A DNA stretch of 39,189 nt. Source: a bacterium. GTDB lineage: Bacteria; Hydrothermota; 32-111. The stretch spans positions 1 to 39,189 of the forward strand of contig JAQVDU010000006.1 of NCBI GenBank assembly GCA_028698175.1, written 5' to 3'. The position numbers and the translations under genes are program-made. Positions 14,506 through 23,230 of the stretch are shown here, piece after piece; the first letter of the stretch is position 1; every line of letters starts with the position of its first letter. The notes under the pieces were generated by a model that saw only the letters and a program-made list of their open reading frames with translations, made no database searches and was not told the origin of the DNA.

Positions 14506-17294
14506 AAAGAATCTTGTTTCTGATCTCTATTTTCACATTTTCAGTACAATACGGACAGTCAATATCATTAAGAGTATTTGACGATATGACAGGCGTGAAG
14601 TCGGCGTCTTCGGAGCATTTCATCTACACGTACAAAGATGAAATCTCCGGACTTATTCCCGAGATAGCTTCAACTGCCGAGGGAGTCTATGACACGCTCT
14701 CAAAGCTGATGAATACAAAAGTTAGGGGAAAGATAAATCTCATAGTCACCGACCAGTCTGACGTGCCGAACGGGTTCTCTTCTCCCCTTCTAAACCCGAC
14801 AGTGAACATTTACCTTGCAAATCCGGACGCTTCATTCACAGCGAAGCACAAGGGATGGATTGAGTATGTGCTTACGCATGAGCTTACCCATGCTCTTCAC
14901 CTTTCGTCAACACGTCCGTCATGCCTCGCAGCCACAGGCAACTCCCTCTTCTACGCTCCAAACGGAGCTTACCCTATGTATCTGCTCGAAGGATACACTG
15001 TTTACAATGAGTCGACTCTCGGAAGAGGCAGGATGCATGACACGAAGTTTGAGGCGCTTCTCAGGGCAATGCTTCTTGATTCGACTATCCAGCCCGTCGG
15101 AAATGCAGCTTCATACTTCAACAGATTCTTCCCTTACAGCGAGCTTCCATACCTCTACGGACCATACCTGATGGAACAGTACAGAGAAAAACACGACTCT
15201 GACCTGACGCGACTGACTCGCCTTGATTTCTGCTCCCTCATTCCCTTTTCAGTCGCCTTTCCTGACCTTTTTCTCCACGCCAACATGGGCGAGTATCCCT
15301 CCTACGTTCTTGATGAAGTCTACGAGGAGGTCGGAAAAAGAACTGATGATCTTAAAAGAGGCATGATTTTCAATGAGAGAGAAAAAGTATCCGAATTCAG
15401 CTTCGACAACAATCTGCCTGCATGCGACGACGGAAAATTATATTACATAAAATCATATCCCCACAGGGAGAAGCGCTTCGTCATGAGAGAGAACAAAGAG
15501 GAGAGAGAGCTTTTCAAGATAACATACTCTACACGCGTTTCAGTAAAGAACGGGAAAATATACCTGGACATGCTCGACGTATATGACAATACAAACTACT
15601 TCTTCGACATGTATGAGTATGACGCAAGTAAAAAGATACTCGAAAAGCTGAAAGAGACGAGAAGGGGTTTCGGAGGAGACGCTTTCGGCGACACACTCCT
15701 CTTCATAAGGAATACGGGCAATAAACAGAGCATAATCGTTTACTCTCTTTCAAGGAGAATGCCTGTGGATTCATTCTCACTCGGAGAGGATTTCAAGTAC
15801 TACACTCTCTCCGCAAAAGACGGCGCGAATATCCTAATCTCTTGCTACAGGGAGGGAGGATTCACAGACATAGTCCGTTACGACATGGCTTCAAAAACTA
15901 CAGAGTTTTTAACATCAGACATCGCCACAGACCATTCTCCGCTGTGGAGCAAGAATAAGGACGGGTTCTACTTCATATCGGACAGAAGCAGAGTCAATGC
16001 GGTCTATTTCTACGACATTCCTTCGAAGAGGATAACAAAGGTATACAATTCACTGTATAATGTCTCCGCATTTTCAGTCGACGAGGATAATGAAATGATA
16101 TACATTCAGGACATCAGCGGAGAGGGCGATGACATTTACTCATCAAGGTTTTTATGGCAGCAGGGAGAGGACGTTCTTCTAAGTGAGATTGCAAAACCCG
16201 TGTCACTTAAAAAAGACGGCGTCATGCTAAAGGAGAACGGAAAATACATTTTCCCGAAATTTTCAGGGCCAGGAGCATACTTCACGTTTCCCATGATCCT
16301 GCCGGCGACTTACCTGGACGATTATTCGCTCTATGCTGTCATGCCTTTCATAATGCTTAATTCCGATGTGAGCCAGTCTCTGACTTTTTACTTTTCAACC
16401 TCTCCCAACATCTTTTTGGCGACAGACGGAGACGTCGCATCTTTCAATTATCCGACGACTCTCTCTCTCACATCTTCATACTTCAAGCATGACGCTTCCC
16501 TCTCGGTTGATTTTCAGAGGGGCGCAACTCTCCAAATACCCTCAGGATTCAAAAGATACTTGCCCAACGTGTATTCCTTTTCACTTGAAGCTGATATTCA
16601 GAGAAGCAAGCCATTCAGTTCATTCAGATTAAATCCGGCTGTTTCATACGAGAGAACATCATATGCAAAGAGGACAGGCATCTCTGCCGAAGCTGAAATT
16701 TCCGACTATGAGAGCTCCATTCTGAGCATCACGCCTTCCGACGGGTACAACATCTCTTCCAAAGGGTACTTTACGTCGGTTGAGGATACTTCAAACAGGT
16801 ATGATTTCGGAATAAACATCGATTGTACGGTTTATGCAAGCCCTGTCTGGAATGCGAACCTCTTTTTGAACGCGAATCTCTTTTATTCTCATTCACAGTT
16901 CATTCGGTCGACCTCAACATTGGCGCCTTTCAACTTCAATTCATCGGCTCTCTCACTCTCATTCGTGGCGGAGGAAGACGGATTAAGCGAAGAGGTGTAC
17001 ATACGGGATTTTTCTTACATTAAGGTTGGATTTGTGATGCCGCTGATGTTCATAAACAGCTCCATCCCGGTAAAGATTGTTACATCTCTTCCGGTTAGGT
17101 TCGATTACATATCTCTCTCCGCGAGCCAGCTTGCTGGATACAACATATACGAAAAAAAGAGAGAGCTGGCAACGAGGGTATCAATTAACATGTGCATCAA
17201 TATGTCTATACTTTCCATATATCCTGGATTGGCAGTAACTTACAATGAGATAACAAAAAAAGCGCAGTTCGGCATCACTGCGACAATAAAATAA
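14502..17294 (+). CDS. Secreted metallopeptidase / beta-propeller / C-terminal beta-rich fusion protein
   Basis: The protein has 930 residues with a signal peptide (about 1-19). An N-terminal gluzincin-type peptidase domain follows, with HELTH (His126-His130) and a third-ligand candidate, Glu163 in LLEGY. This fits peptidase MA-like families of outer-membrane-associated proteins. From about 290 to 580, repeated segments such as SPLWSKNKDGFYFISDRS match TolB/PD40 propeller blades. The last ~330 residues alternate polar and aromatic/aliphatic residues like an outer-membrane barrel or surface-antigen domain. The C-terminus is not aromatic, which is atypical of BamA substrates. It probably acts in the periplasm or at the cell surface; the substrate is unknown. 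The leader carries a possible ORF and two hairpins. Peptidase motif sure; barrel inferred. Confidence 0.85.
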   Translation: MKRILFLISIFTFSVQYGQSISLRVFDDMTGVKSASSEHFIYTYKDEISGLIPEIASTAEGVYDTLSKLMNTKVRGKINLIVTDQSDVPNGFSSPLLNPTVNIYLANPDASFTAKHKGWIEYVLTHELTHALHLSSTRPSCLAATGNSLFYAPNGAYPMYLLEGYTVYNESTLGRGRMHDTKFEALLRAMLLDSTIQPVGNAASYFNRFFPYSELPYLYGPYLMEQYREKHDSDLTRLTRLDFCSLIPFSVAFPDLFLHANMGEYPSYVLDEVYEEVGKRTDDLKRGMIFNEREKVSEFSFDNNLPACDDGKLYYIKSYPHREKRFVMRENKEERELFKITYSTRVSVKNGKIYLDMLDVYDNTNYFFDMYEYDASKKILEKLKETRRGFGGDAFGDTLLFIRNTGNKQSIIVYSLSRRMPVDSFSLGEDFKYYTLSAKDGANILISCYREGGFTDIVRYDMASKTTEFLTSDIATDHSPLWSKNKDGFYFISDRSRVNAVYFYDIPSKRITKVYNSLYNVSAFSVDEDNEMIYIQDISGEGDDIYSSRFLWQQGEDVLLSEIAKPVSLKKDGVMLKENGKYIFPKFSGPGAYFTFPMILPATYLDDYSLYAVMPFIMLNSDVSQSLTFYFSTSPNIFLATDGDVASFNYPTTLSLTSSYFKHDASLSVDFQRGATLQIPSGFKRYLPNVYSFSLEADIQRSKPFSSFRLNPAVSYERTSYAKRTGISAEAEISDYESSILSITPSDGYNISSKGYFTSVEDTSNRYDFGINIDCTVYASPVWNANLFLNANLFYSHSQFIRSTSTLAPFNFNSSALSLSFVAEEDGLSEEVYIRDFSYIKVGFVMPLMFINSSIPVKIVTSLPVRFDYISLSASQLAGYNIYEKKRELATRVSINMCINMSILSIYPGLAVTYNEITKKAQFGITATIK

Positions 17295-17306
17295 AAAGGA
17301 GAAATT

Positions 17307-18107
17307 TTGAAATCAAAAAAAGAAATAGCGCTTGAAAAGGAACTTTTAAGGCGCCTTGACGGAAAGTGCCTTGAAATGGCCAACCTGATCTTCAATGACG
17401 CTGAGATAAAATACATGATGGATTATGCAAACAATGTATCTATAAAGCGCCTCGGATTCAATGACCACGGGCCTGTCCACATGAAGACTGCGTCCTTGAA
17501 CGCGATGATAATGTTCGACCTTTTAAAAAACGCGGGAGTTCAGTTCTCCCTCGTCTCCGAGCAGGTCGGCACGATTGAGGACAGCAAGGTGGCCGTTTTC
17601 ATGGCTTCAATGCTCCATGACATAGGAATGACTGTGGGAAGAGACAACCATGAAATCTACTCTATGATTTTCGGAGTCAACATAATCGACAGGCTTTTAA
17701 AGGAGATTTACAAAACAGAAGCGGAGAAGAGAATCATTCTCCGCTCTCTCGTAATGGAAGGAATCGCAGGCCATATGGCCACGCAGAAGATACACTCTCT
17801 TGAAGCAGGCCTTGTTCTGATAGGAGACGGATGCGACATGGAGAAGGGCAGGGCGAGGATACCCACTCTTTTAAAGACAAAACCGAAGGTGGGTGACATA
17901 CACAGGTACTCCTCAACCTCCATTCAGGACCTTTCAATCACAAAGGGAGTGAGAAAGCCGATAAGGATAACTGTTAAGATGAGCGAATCTGTGGGATTTT
18001 TCCAGATAGAGTCGGTTCTCTTCCCGAAGATACTCTCCTCCCCTGTCAATCCATACATTGAGCTTTATGCCGGAGTGATAGGTCAGGAGATGCTTCAGTA
18101 CTTGTAA
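17307..18107 (+). CDS. HD-domain phosphohydrolase
   Basis: The 266-residue cytoplasmic protein has a full HD metal-site pattern: His in DHGPVH (about 54-58), the HD doublet in MLHDIGM (104-105), a following His in RDNHE (115), His in EGIAGHM and Asp in IGDGCDM. HD enzymes hydrolyse phosphoesters or nucleotides; the substrate is unknown. It starts with TTG (17307-17309) preceded at ideal distance by AAAAGGAG, so the non-ATG start is well supported. It follows the metallopeptidase stop by 12 bases and is likely cotranscribed with it. The last ~70 residues form a separate small beta-rich domain after the HD core. Confidence 0.85.
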   Translation: MKSKKEIALEKELLRRLDGKCLEMANLIFNDAEIKYMMDYANNVSIKRLGFNDHGPVHMKTASLNAMIMFDLLKNAGVQFSLVSEQVGTIEDSKVAVFMASMLHDIGMTVGRDNHEIYSMIFGVNIIDRLLKEIYKTEAEKRIILRSLVMEGIAGHMATQKIHSLEAGLVLIGDGCDMEKGRARIPTLLKTKPKVGDIHRYSSTSIQDLSITKGVRKPIRITVKMSESVGFFQIESVLFPKILSSPVNPYIELYAGVIGQEMLQYL

Positions 18108-18129
18108 TCTTCGTCTTTTTTGGTATAAT
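18102..18129 (+). promoter_or_regulatory. Promoter of the first paralogous lipoprotein-like gene
   Basis: TTGTAA (18102-18107), a 16-base spacer and a perfect TATAAT (18124-18129) end 6 bases before the ATG at 18136. No ribosome site exists between, so the transcript is probably leaderless. The -35 box overlaps the stop codon of the HD gene. Confidence 0.6.
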
Positions 18130-18135
18130 TGAAAT

Positions 18136-18218
18136 ATGAGGCGGATATACGGATTAATCGGATTGGTTTTAATATTCACAAACTGTGTCACATTATTTCA
18201 TTCTGCAAGGGTATTGGA
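18136..18218 (+). repeat. 83-bp repeat covering the signal-peptide region, copy 1
   Basis: These 83 bases differ from 22465-22547 at one position only (base 51 of the repeat, T here, C there, silent). Identity starts at the ATG and ends abruptly after codon 27, exactly the signal peptide plus a few residues. Confidence 0.9.
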
Positions 18219-18822
18219 GCCTGGAGAGTATGAGACTGGCGGCTCTTTTACGCTTGGCGGAATGGCTACTCAGGATTATGAAGGACTAATGGGCAATGAA
18301 AGGCTTTTTATAGAATACAGGGCGCCTTCAACTCCTCCTATCGGTCTATTTGTAAGAAACGGCTGGAGCAACGGCCTTAATACAGGAGCTTACCTCGGAC
18401 TTGCCTTTATTGATTTTTTTGTCACTAAGAGAGTAATTGCTGAGAGAAATAATGTCCCTTCAGTGGCTCTCACTGCCGATTTCTCCATAAACTCTGTTAT
18501 TTTTCACAATGAATATTGTGCAGCTACTTCACTGGATCTTTTTAAAAGCAAAATTGACGACAATAAGAACGTAAATCCGTTTCTGAAAATAAGAGGCGGG
18601 TATAAAATCTGGAGCATGGCTGATATATTGTCCGGATCTACATATTCGGGAAGCCTCCCTGTCGTAGGCCTTATAATTGGAAATGAGATGAAGGTGTCGG
18701 AAACATCATATCTTGTTGCAGCCGCATCATTTGAAACAATGTACGGAAGTCAGTCGTGGGCGGATGGTCCGTTTTCTTTTGAATTGAATTTTGATTTAAC
18801 GCTGTCAAGAAGGTCCAAATGA
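18136..18822 (+). CDS. Predicted lipoprotein/exported beta-rich protein, paralogue 1
   Basis: The 228-residue protein has a hydrophobic signal segment ending LIFTNC. The Cys at position 17 could be lipidated, although Asn at -1 is unusual in a lipobox. The mature part is beta-rich with regular Gly-aromatic alternation, like a small outer-membrane barrel. It is homologous over its whole length to the gene at 22465, for example R-x-GW...G..TG then PSV...D and later GNEM. The two mature parts are strongly diverged, while the first 83 bases of the genes are almost identical. The start follows from that comparison and from the -10 box. Function unknown. Confidence 0.8.
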   Translation: MRRIYGLIGLVLIFTNCVTLFHSARVLEPGEYETGGSFTLGGMATQDYEGLMGNERLFIEYRAPSTPPIGLFVRNGWSNGLNTGAYLGLAFIDFFVTKRVIAERNNVPSVALTADFSINSVIFHNEYCAATSLDLFKSKIDDNKNVNPFLKIRGGYKIWSMADILSGSTYSGSLPVVGLIIGNEMKVSETSYLVAAASFETMYGSQSWADGPFSFELNFDLTLSRRSK

Positions 18823-19424
18823 AATTAAAAATAATATTCATATTTATTATTTCTATTTTCTTTTTCACAGGATGCTTGCCGATGCTTGAGCAGGCCGAGC
18901 TTTTGGAGAAGAATTCTGTTGTCGCATCAGTTTCCGGCTACCATAACTTCATCGAAAGCGACGACTCGCTCTACTCAAGAGGGTTCGACAATTATGAATA
19001 TGCATTCGGCGGAATACAGGTAAGGGCAGGTCTCTCCGACAAACTTGAAGTGAGCGGACAAATGGATTTTGACAGGATTTGCGCAGGCGCCAAATTTCTG
19101 CTTTTTGAAAGAGACAAGAACATTGTTACGGCCAAGATTTCCATGGGAAGCCTCATACTTCATGAGATAATGCCTTCAATGATAAAGCCAGCGCTTTTCT
19201 ACGGAAGAAAACTTGACGACAATGCCGGCGTTTATGCAGGAACTTCTGTCGAGTATGCCGGTAAATTTGACTATGCGGGAATGCTCTTCGCCGGAGTATC
19301 AATTCGTCCGATGGAAGGTTTGATGCACGCCATTAAACTTGAGGGCGGATTTATAAGAAAAATAACCTATTCGCACATGAATTATTTTTACGCAGGCATA
19401 TCCTTTGATTTTCAAATATTCTGA
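18819..19424 (+). CDS. Predicted outer-membrane lipoprotein, unknown family
   Basis: The 201-residue protein has a clear lipoprotein signal (hydrophobic run ending FFTGC, Cys19). The mature part is rich in Gly and aromatics at alternating positions and ends in Phe, suggesting a small beta-barrel or beta-sandwich. It overlaps the upstream paralogue by 4 bases (ATGA), with AAGG upstream of its ATG. After the Cys it shows a short Leu/Ala/Glu-rich segment comparable to the SARVLEPGE segment of its neighbour, so it may be a distant relative. It converges on the next gene with one base between stops. No function can be assigned. Confidence 0.78.
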   Translation: MKLKIIFIFIISIFFFTGCLPMLEQAELLEKNSVVASVSGYHNFIESDDSLYSRGFDNYEYAFGGIQVRAGLSDKLEVSGQMDFDRICAGAKFLLFERDKNIVTAKISMGSLILHEIMPSMIKPALFYGRKLDDNAGVYAGTSVEYAGKFDYAGMLFAGVSIRPMEGLMHAIKLEGGFIRKITYSHMNYFYAGISFDFQIF

Positions 19425-19425
19425 A

Positions 19426-20394
19426 TCATTTCGGTTTCAGATATATCCCTGAATTGGCATATATGAAATACTTGTTGAATCCGCAGATCCAGACACCCGG
19501 CTCCTCAATCCAGGAGACAAACTTACTTTCAGTTCTCGAATAGGCAAAGAGCATGCCATTGTAATTAATCTCATAGACACAATAAAAAAAGTCGCCGTCA
19601 GAATACATATATCGCATATCTTCCCCATCCATGCGGATCGAATGAATATCCAAAAGAGTTGTGTCGCCTTTCAGCCGATTGTTTTCAAGGTAATACTTCA
19701 CTATCATATCGTTGTTCGTAGCCATAAAAAGTGTATCGCAGTTTATGCTCACATTTTTATACTCTGTCGAAAACCCTACAATCTTCTCAAGGCGATGCGA
19801 AGAATCGGCTTTACAGAAATAGATGGAATCGTACTTTGATAGAAAACAGATTTCATTTCCCAGAATAATATCATTCGCCTCAGGTTCCCAGAATGAATCG
19901 GTCAGATTTATTTCCTGATGAAGAAAATCAAGGTTGTAAATGTAGATGTATTCTGAGAGGGAATATGATGGAATAAAATAAAGAAGAGTGCCGTCTATCT
20001 CGACTGACCCGTATTCGAAATTCACATGCTCTTCGATAGCTCTCGAAAGTGACAGCGGATTATAGATTAAAATAGCCGAATCTTTAAATGCGGCAAGATG
20101 TTTACCGTCATATTTCATTGAATTGAAATCGCCTTCTTCCTCCTTCTCATTGATAGCTGTTAATGGCGCTTGTTCATCGCACGAGTAGACCTGCAAAGTA
20201 TAACAATCACAGAATATCAGAGAATCGGTTATAATCGTATTGAAAACTCCCATAATCCCCGCATCCGACACTTTTGAGATATACCTTGAGTCAGGATTTA
20301 TAAAACTACAGCCTGAAGTTAAAACAGTGAAATACAATATGAAGACGATACCGCTCGGAAATAACTTCAAACAGATGCTTTTTTCTTTTTTCAT
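19426..20394 (-). CDS. Predicted lipoprotein, propeller-like, unknown family
   Basis: The 322-residue protein has a long N-terminal signal ending FTVLTSGC, a good lipobox (Cys29). The mature part contains repeated short beta segments of the type DGTLLYFIPSYS and GNEICFLSKYDSIYFCK, consistent with an irregular beta-propeller, though no named repeat family is obvious. Several Cys residues lie in the mature part. CGGAG precedes the ATG. It is AT-richer than the housekeeping genes and lies tail-to-tail with the plus-strand lipoprotein gene. Function unknown. Confidence 0.75.
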   Translation of the reverse strand: MKKEKSICLKLFPSGIVFILYFTVLTSGCSFINPDSRYISKVSDAGIMGVFNTIITDSLIFCDCYTLQVYSCDEQAPLTAINEKEEEGDFNSMKYDGKHLAAFKDSAILIYNPLSLSRAIEEHVNFEYGSVEIDGTLLYFIPSYSLSEYIYIYNLDFLHQEINLTDSFWEPEANDIILGNEICFLSKYDSIYFCKADSSHRLEKIVGFSTEYKNVSINCDTLFMATNNDMIVKYYLENNRLKGDTTLLDIHSIRMDGEDMRYMYSDGDFFYCVYEINYNGMLFAYSRTESKFVSWIEEPGVWICGFNKYFIYANSGIYLKPK

Positions 20395-20431
20395 TTATTC
20401 TCCGTTAATGAACATCATATCTCAATTCTAA

Positions 20432-20902
20432 TCAAAACCTGACTTTTTTATTGTAATATGTTTTTGCGCCTTCAATGAATCCCGCTTTGTAGGAATCATT
20501 TATGTAATCCTTTTTTTTCTTAAGTATGTCGAACTCATCCGTCTCTCTGGCTCTCTCATACAGAAGTCCTACGCCTCTCAGCAGAAGCATTTCAAAACCA
20601 ATCATGAAGCTTGTCTGAGTGAACATTCCCCATCCGTCATAAATGGCTTCTTCATCTGACAGAAAAAGAGGCGCGAACATAAGATAAGCCGCTGAAACAG
20701 TTATGCCCATTATCGCGTCCGTGAATGAGAGAGAGAGGCATGAGCTTGAATTTGTGCAGAATGAACCCGAGGAGTCTATTTTATTTTTTTTCGCGTACTC
20801 TCTTCCCTCGTCATATCCCATCCTGTAATAATCTTTCAGAGTCGGTTCAGCTGCCGCGATTATAAACGGAATAATAAGCAGAAGCATTATGATTTTTTTC
20901 AT
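20432..20902 (-). CDS. Small membrane protein of unknown family (third gene of a trio)
   Basis: The 156-residue protein has a signal peptide or first helix (about 1-18, IMLLLIIPFIIAAAEP). A YYRMGYDEG segment, a Ser/Cys-rich linker and two hydrophobic helices with YDGWG between them follow. The C-terminal YKAGFIEGAKTYY repeats the Y-x-x-G-[YF]-x-x-G pattern. I chose the ATG at 20900-20902 because it overlaps the upstream stop (ATGA) and starts a proper signal sequence; the longer frame from 20950 lacks both. Residues of this kind recur in the two upstream genes, so the three may be distant relatives. No function is recognisable. Confidence 0.7.
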   Translation of the reverse strand: MKKIIMLLLIIPFIIAAAEPTLKDYYRMGYDEGREYAKKNKIDSSGSFCTNSSSCLSLSFTDAIMGITVSAAYLMFAPLFLSDEEAIYDGWGMFTQTSFMIGFEMLLLRGVGLLYERARETDEFDILKKKKDYINDSYKAGFIEGAKTYYNKKVRF

Positions 20903-21444
20903 TGGCTGTAAATCAGCTCGGTTGTTTGCCAGTGAACAAGAAGAACGCACAAATCCATGATTGCCACAACCCCAATATAAGCAGGAGACGTTTTATCATC
21001 GTATGCCAGCCTTCTGTAGAGAGTGTATCCCGTCTGAAGGATAATAACGGCGCCGCTAAGAGTGTTTCTTATCAACTCAATTCTCTCATTCTTCTTCTTT
21101 CTTTGCTCTATTGAAAACTCGTATTTTCTCTTCTTCTTTTCAAGAATAGCGGCTCTTCTTGCCGCAAAGAGACAGTCCGCATCATGATGAATCGCTACTA
21201 TTTCAACAGGCAGTTGTGAGATATTGTCTGAAGCGGAAGAGTCAGCGCATGACCATTCTGTAAAAGAAGGATTCAATGACAAGATATAGCTGTCAAGGTA
21301 TGCCCGCTCAATCAAGACCCTCTCTTCAAATGTCATTGAATCAATCTCAGAAATTCTGAAATCGATTATCTCACCGCTCAGGAAGAGTCCGGTTAAAACA
21401 AAAAACATCAGCAGTATGAATTTTCTATTCGCTGATTCCGTCAA
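20899..21444 (-). CDS. Membrane protein of unknown family (second gene of a trio)
   Basis: The 181-residue protein has an N-terminal hydrophobic segment (about 8-24) and the segment MTFEERVLIERAYLDSY. A highly charged helix (EKKKRKYEFSIEQRKKKNER) and two C-terminal hydrophobic segments follow. The start is TTG (21442-21444), with AGAGG five bases upstream, inside the last 20 bases of the preceding gene. An ATG at residue 13 is a weaker alternative. The MTF-E-x3-L-x4-YLD stretch resembles MTFTEKTDLTQMRKNYLD in the upstream protein. No known domain is visible. Confidence 0.68.
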   Translation of the reverse strand: MTESANRKFILLMFFVLTGLFLSGEIIDFRISEIDSMTFEERVLIERAYLDSYILSLNPSFTEWSCADSSASDNISQLPVEIVAIHHDADCLFAARRAAILEKKKRKYEFSIEQRKKKNERIELIRNTLSGAVIILQTGYTLYRRLAYDDKTSPAYIGVVAIMDLCVLLVHWQTTELIYSQ

Positions 21445-22372
21445 TGTAACCTCTCAGGTAAAAAAGGTCTCCTTCATTCAGAGCAACGGAAAGCTTTGTA
21501 AGATTTATCTGCGGATCTTTTAGCAGATAAATCACATTCTTGGAGTAATGAATGATTGAGAATAATATCCATAACAACCCTGCCGCCGATGCATCTTCTT
21601 GGTCATTCCAGCCGTGATATACCGTAATGCCGGATATAATCGCCGCCGGAACAGGCAGCATCATAAATTCAGCCGAAGAGACTGCAAAATCAGAGAACAA
21701 ATTAATCTTTTTGTCATTCTTTGACGCAAAAAAACCGTCAAGATAATTTTTCCGCATCTGTGTCAGGTCGGTTTTTTCTGTAAATGTCATTGAAATCAGT
21801 TTGCTGATGCCAACTTCAGCGGCCGAATAAAGAAGGGATATGACGAAGAATGAGAAAGTCGGACCTATCTGGCTGGTATATATCTCTTCTATATCTTTGT
21901 TGTCCGCACCGCGCACCTTGCCGAAAATGTATAAGACAGGAATAAGAAGGAATGTCAATGCAGGGAGTAGAAAGGAAGATGCTGAAAAATAACTCTCATA
22001 TTTTTCAAGACCGTCCTTTGTCAGAGTATATAGGCCTCTTCTATTTCCGTCAAATAGCAGAATGTTTTTGTTGCTGGGAGACATGAATAAGAGCATGCTG
22101 TCCGGACTCATTACTGGAGAGAAAAACTCCACACTTCTTACAAGTTCCCTGTCATCTATTATTATCGAGTCGTCTGCGGTTACATTAGCCTTATCAATTC
22201 TGATGGAATCAGCTCCAAAACTCAGAAGAGAAATGATTTCTCCGTATTTCTCCTTTTTCAGCAACACTTCCGTTTTCGAAGAATCCTCTGTAATGCCGAT
22301 TATTTCATAAGGAAATATTGCAGTAAATGTAAAGATGAAGAGTGAAACTCCCAACACAATCTTTTTCCCCAT
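21425..22372 (-). CDS. Polytopic membrane protein of unknown family (first gene of a trio)
   Basis: The 315-residue protein has an N-terminal signal or anchor (about 1-21). A periplasmic-type beta-rich region (about 25-125) recalls short DUF-like domains that modify exported proteins, and about four hydrophobic helices follow between 130 and 290. It ends in YLRGYIDG, the same Y-x-x-G-Y-x-x-G pattern as the third gene. It leads an operon of three overlapping genes. The promoter lies so close to the ATG that translation is probably leaderless. I cannot place it in a named family. Confidence 0.72.
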   Translation of the reverse strand: MGKKIVLGVSLFIFTFTAIFPYEIIGITEDSSKTEVLLKKEKYGEIISLLSFGADSIRIDKANVTADDSIIIDDRELVRSVEFFSPVMSPDSMLLFMSPSNKNILLFDGNRRGLYTLTKDGLEKYESYFSASSFLLPALTFLLIPVLYIFGKVRGADNKDIEEIYTSQIGPTFSFFVISLLYSAAEVGISKLISMTFTEKTDLTQMRKNYLDGFFASKNDKKINLFSDFAVSSAEFMMLPVPAAIISGITVYHGWNDQEDASAAGLLWILFSIIHYSKNVIYLLKDPQINLTKLSVALNEGDLFYLRGYIDGISE

Positions 22373-22381
22373 ATTACAGAT

Positions 22382-22409
22382 ATTTTACTACATTAATATT
22401 TTAAGTCAA
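22382..22409 (-). promoter_or_regulatory. Promoter of the three-gene membrane-protein operon
   Basis: On the minus strand TTGACT (22404-22409), a 16-base spacer and TAAAAT (22382-22387) end 9 bases before the ATG at 22372. No ribosome-binding site lies in those 9 bases. Confidence 0.5.
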
Positions 22410-22428
22410 CGACCTTGAAAAGCAACAC

Positions 22429-22457
22429 TTGATTAAATTGCATTTGAGTGGTATTAT
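22429..22457 (+). promoter_or_regulatory. Promoter of the second paralogous gene
   Basis: TTGATT (22429-22434), a 17-base spacer and TATTAT (22452-22457) end 7 bases before the ATG at 22465. A shared TGGTAT-type -10 context with the 18136 gene suggests the promoters are related, and again no ribosome site is present. Confidence 0.55.
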
Positions 22458-22464
22458 TTTTGTT

Positions 22465-22547
22465 ATGAGGCGGATATACGGATTAATCGGATTGGTTTTA
22501 ATATTCACAAACTGCGTCACATTATTTCATTCTGCAAGGGTATTGGA
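22465..22547 (+). repeat. 83-bp repeat covering the signal-peptide region, copy 2
   Basis: This matches 18136-18218 at 82 of 83 positions. Similarity falls off sharply at codon 28, while the rest of the two proteins is diverged. Confidence 0.9.
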
Positions 22548-23154
22548 TAGAGGAGAGTTTGAAGTTGGAGCGAGTTTAGGGTATTCGGAATCATTTGCGA
22601 AAAGTAAAACTGTCAGCTGGCCATATCACTTTTTCAGTTACTCACACGAGCCAAATGCTTCAAAATTTTTCACTTTAACGTCGAGAGTAGGATGGGGAAA
22701 GGGATTCGTTACGGGAATTTCATTCGGATTTTGTTATGCTGATGCTTTTATAGCAAAGTCCCTGATAAGAGAGAGCAATTCACGTCCGTCAGTCTCTGTT
22801 GCATTTGACGCTTATTATTTTTTCGGAGCTTTTTATACTGAAAGAGGGATTTATCTTTCATCCGAAATCTACAAGTCGAGCGTTGCGAACTACTATAATT
22901 TTAACCCGACTGTAAGAGCTAGAGTAGGATTCGTTGATTGGACTGACAGTGGCTGGCCCACCGATTCTCCAAGTTCGGGGGAGAGGTTTGAAATAAATCT
23001 TTTTTACGGTAACGAAATGCATAATATGGGAAAATCATGGTCTATGCCTTATTTGTCTGTGGGTTTAGAGAGTAAACCTTCATTGGATAAAAAGAGTTTC
23101 GAATCTGCCATTTACTCGATCGATTTCGGATTATCAGTATATTATCGAAGCTAA
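22465..23154 (+). CDS. Predicted lipoprotein/exported beta-rich protein, paralogue 2
   Basis: The 229-residue protein has the same first 27 residues as the gene at 18136 (one conservative change at the end). A diverged beta-rich mature domain follows; conserved positions include R-x-GW, TG, PSV, F-x-x-D, NP and GNEM. An upstream in-frame TTG at 22429 would add 12 residues but lies inside the -35 box, so I reject it. The C-terminal half alternates aromatic and polar residues, compatible with an outer-membrane barrel. Together with 18136 it brackets five other envelope genes. Function unknown. Confidence 0.8.
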   Translation: MRRIYGLIGLVLIFTNCVTLFHSARVLDRGEFEVGASLGYSESFAKSKTVSWPYHFFSYSHEPNASKFFTLTSRVGWGKGFVTGISFGFCYADAFIAKSLIRESNSRPSVSVAFDAYYFFGAFYTERGIYLSSEIYKSSVANYYNFNPTVRARVGFVDWTDSGWPTDSPSSGERFEINLFYGNEMHNMGKSWSMPYLSVGLESKPSLDKKSFESAIYSIDFGLSVYYRS

Positions 23155-23230
23155 ATTCCTTTTTTAACAATGATTAGATAGAATTTTTGTCACAATCGCT
23201 TTAATTGTTTTGTATTTTCCAATTATCTTA

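Noticed and set aside
22429-22464. Upstream TTG extension of paralogue 2 by 12 residues
   Set aside because: The extension covers the promoter boxes and is absent from the otherwise identical start region of paralogue 1.
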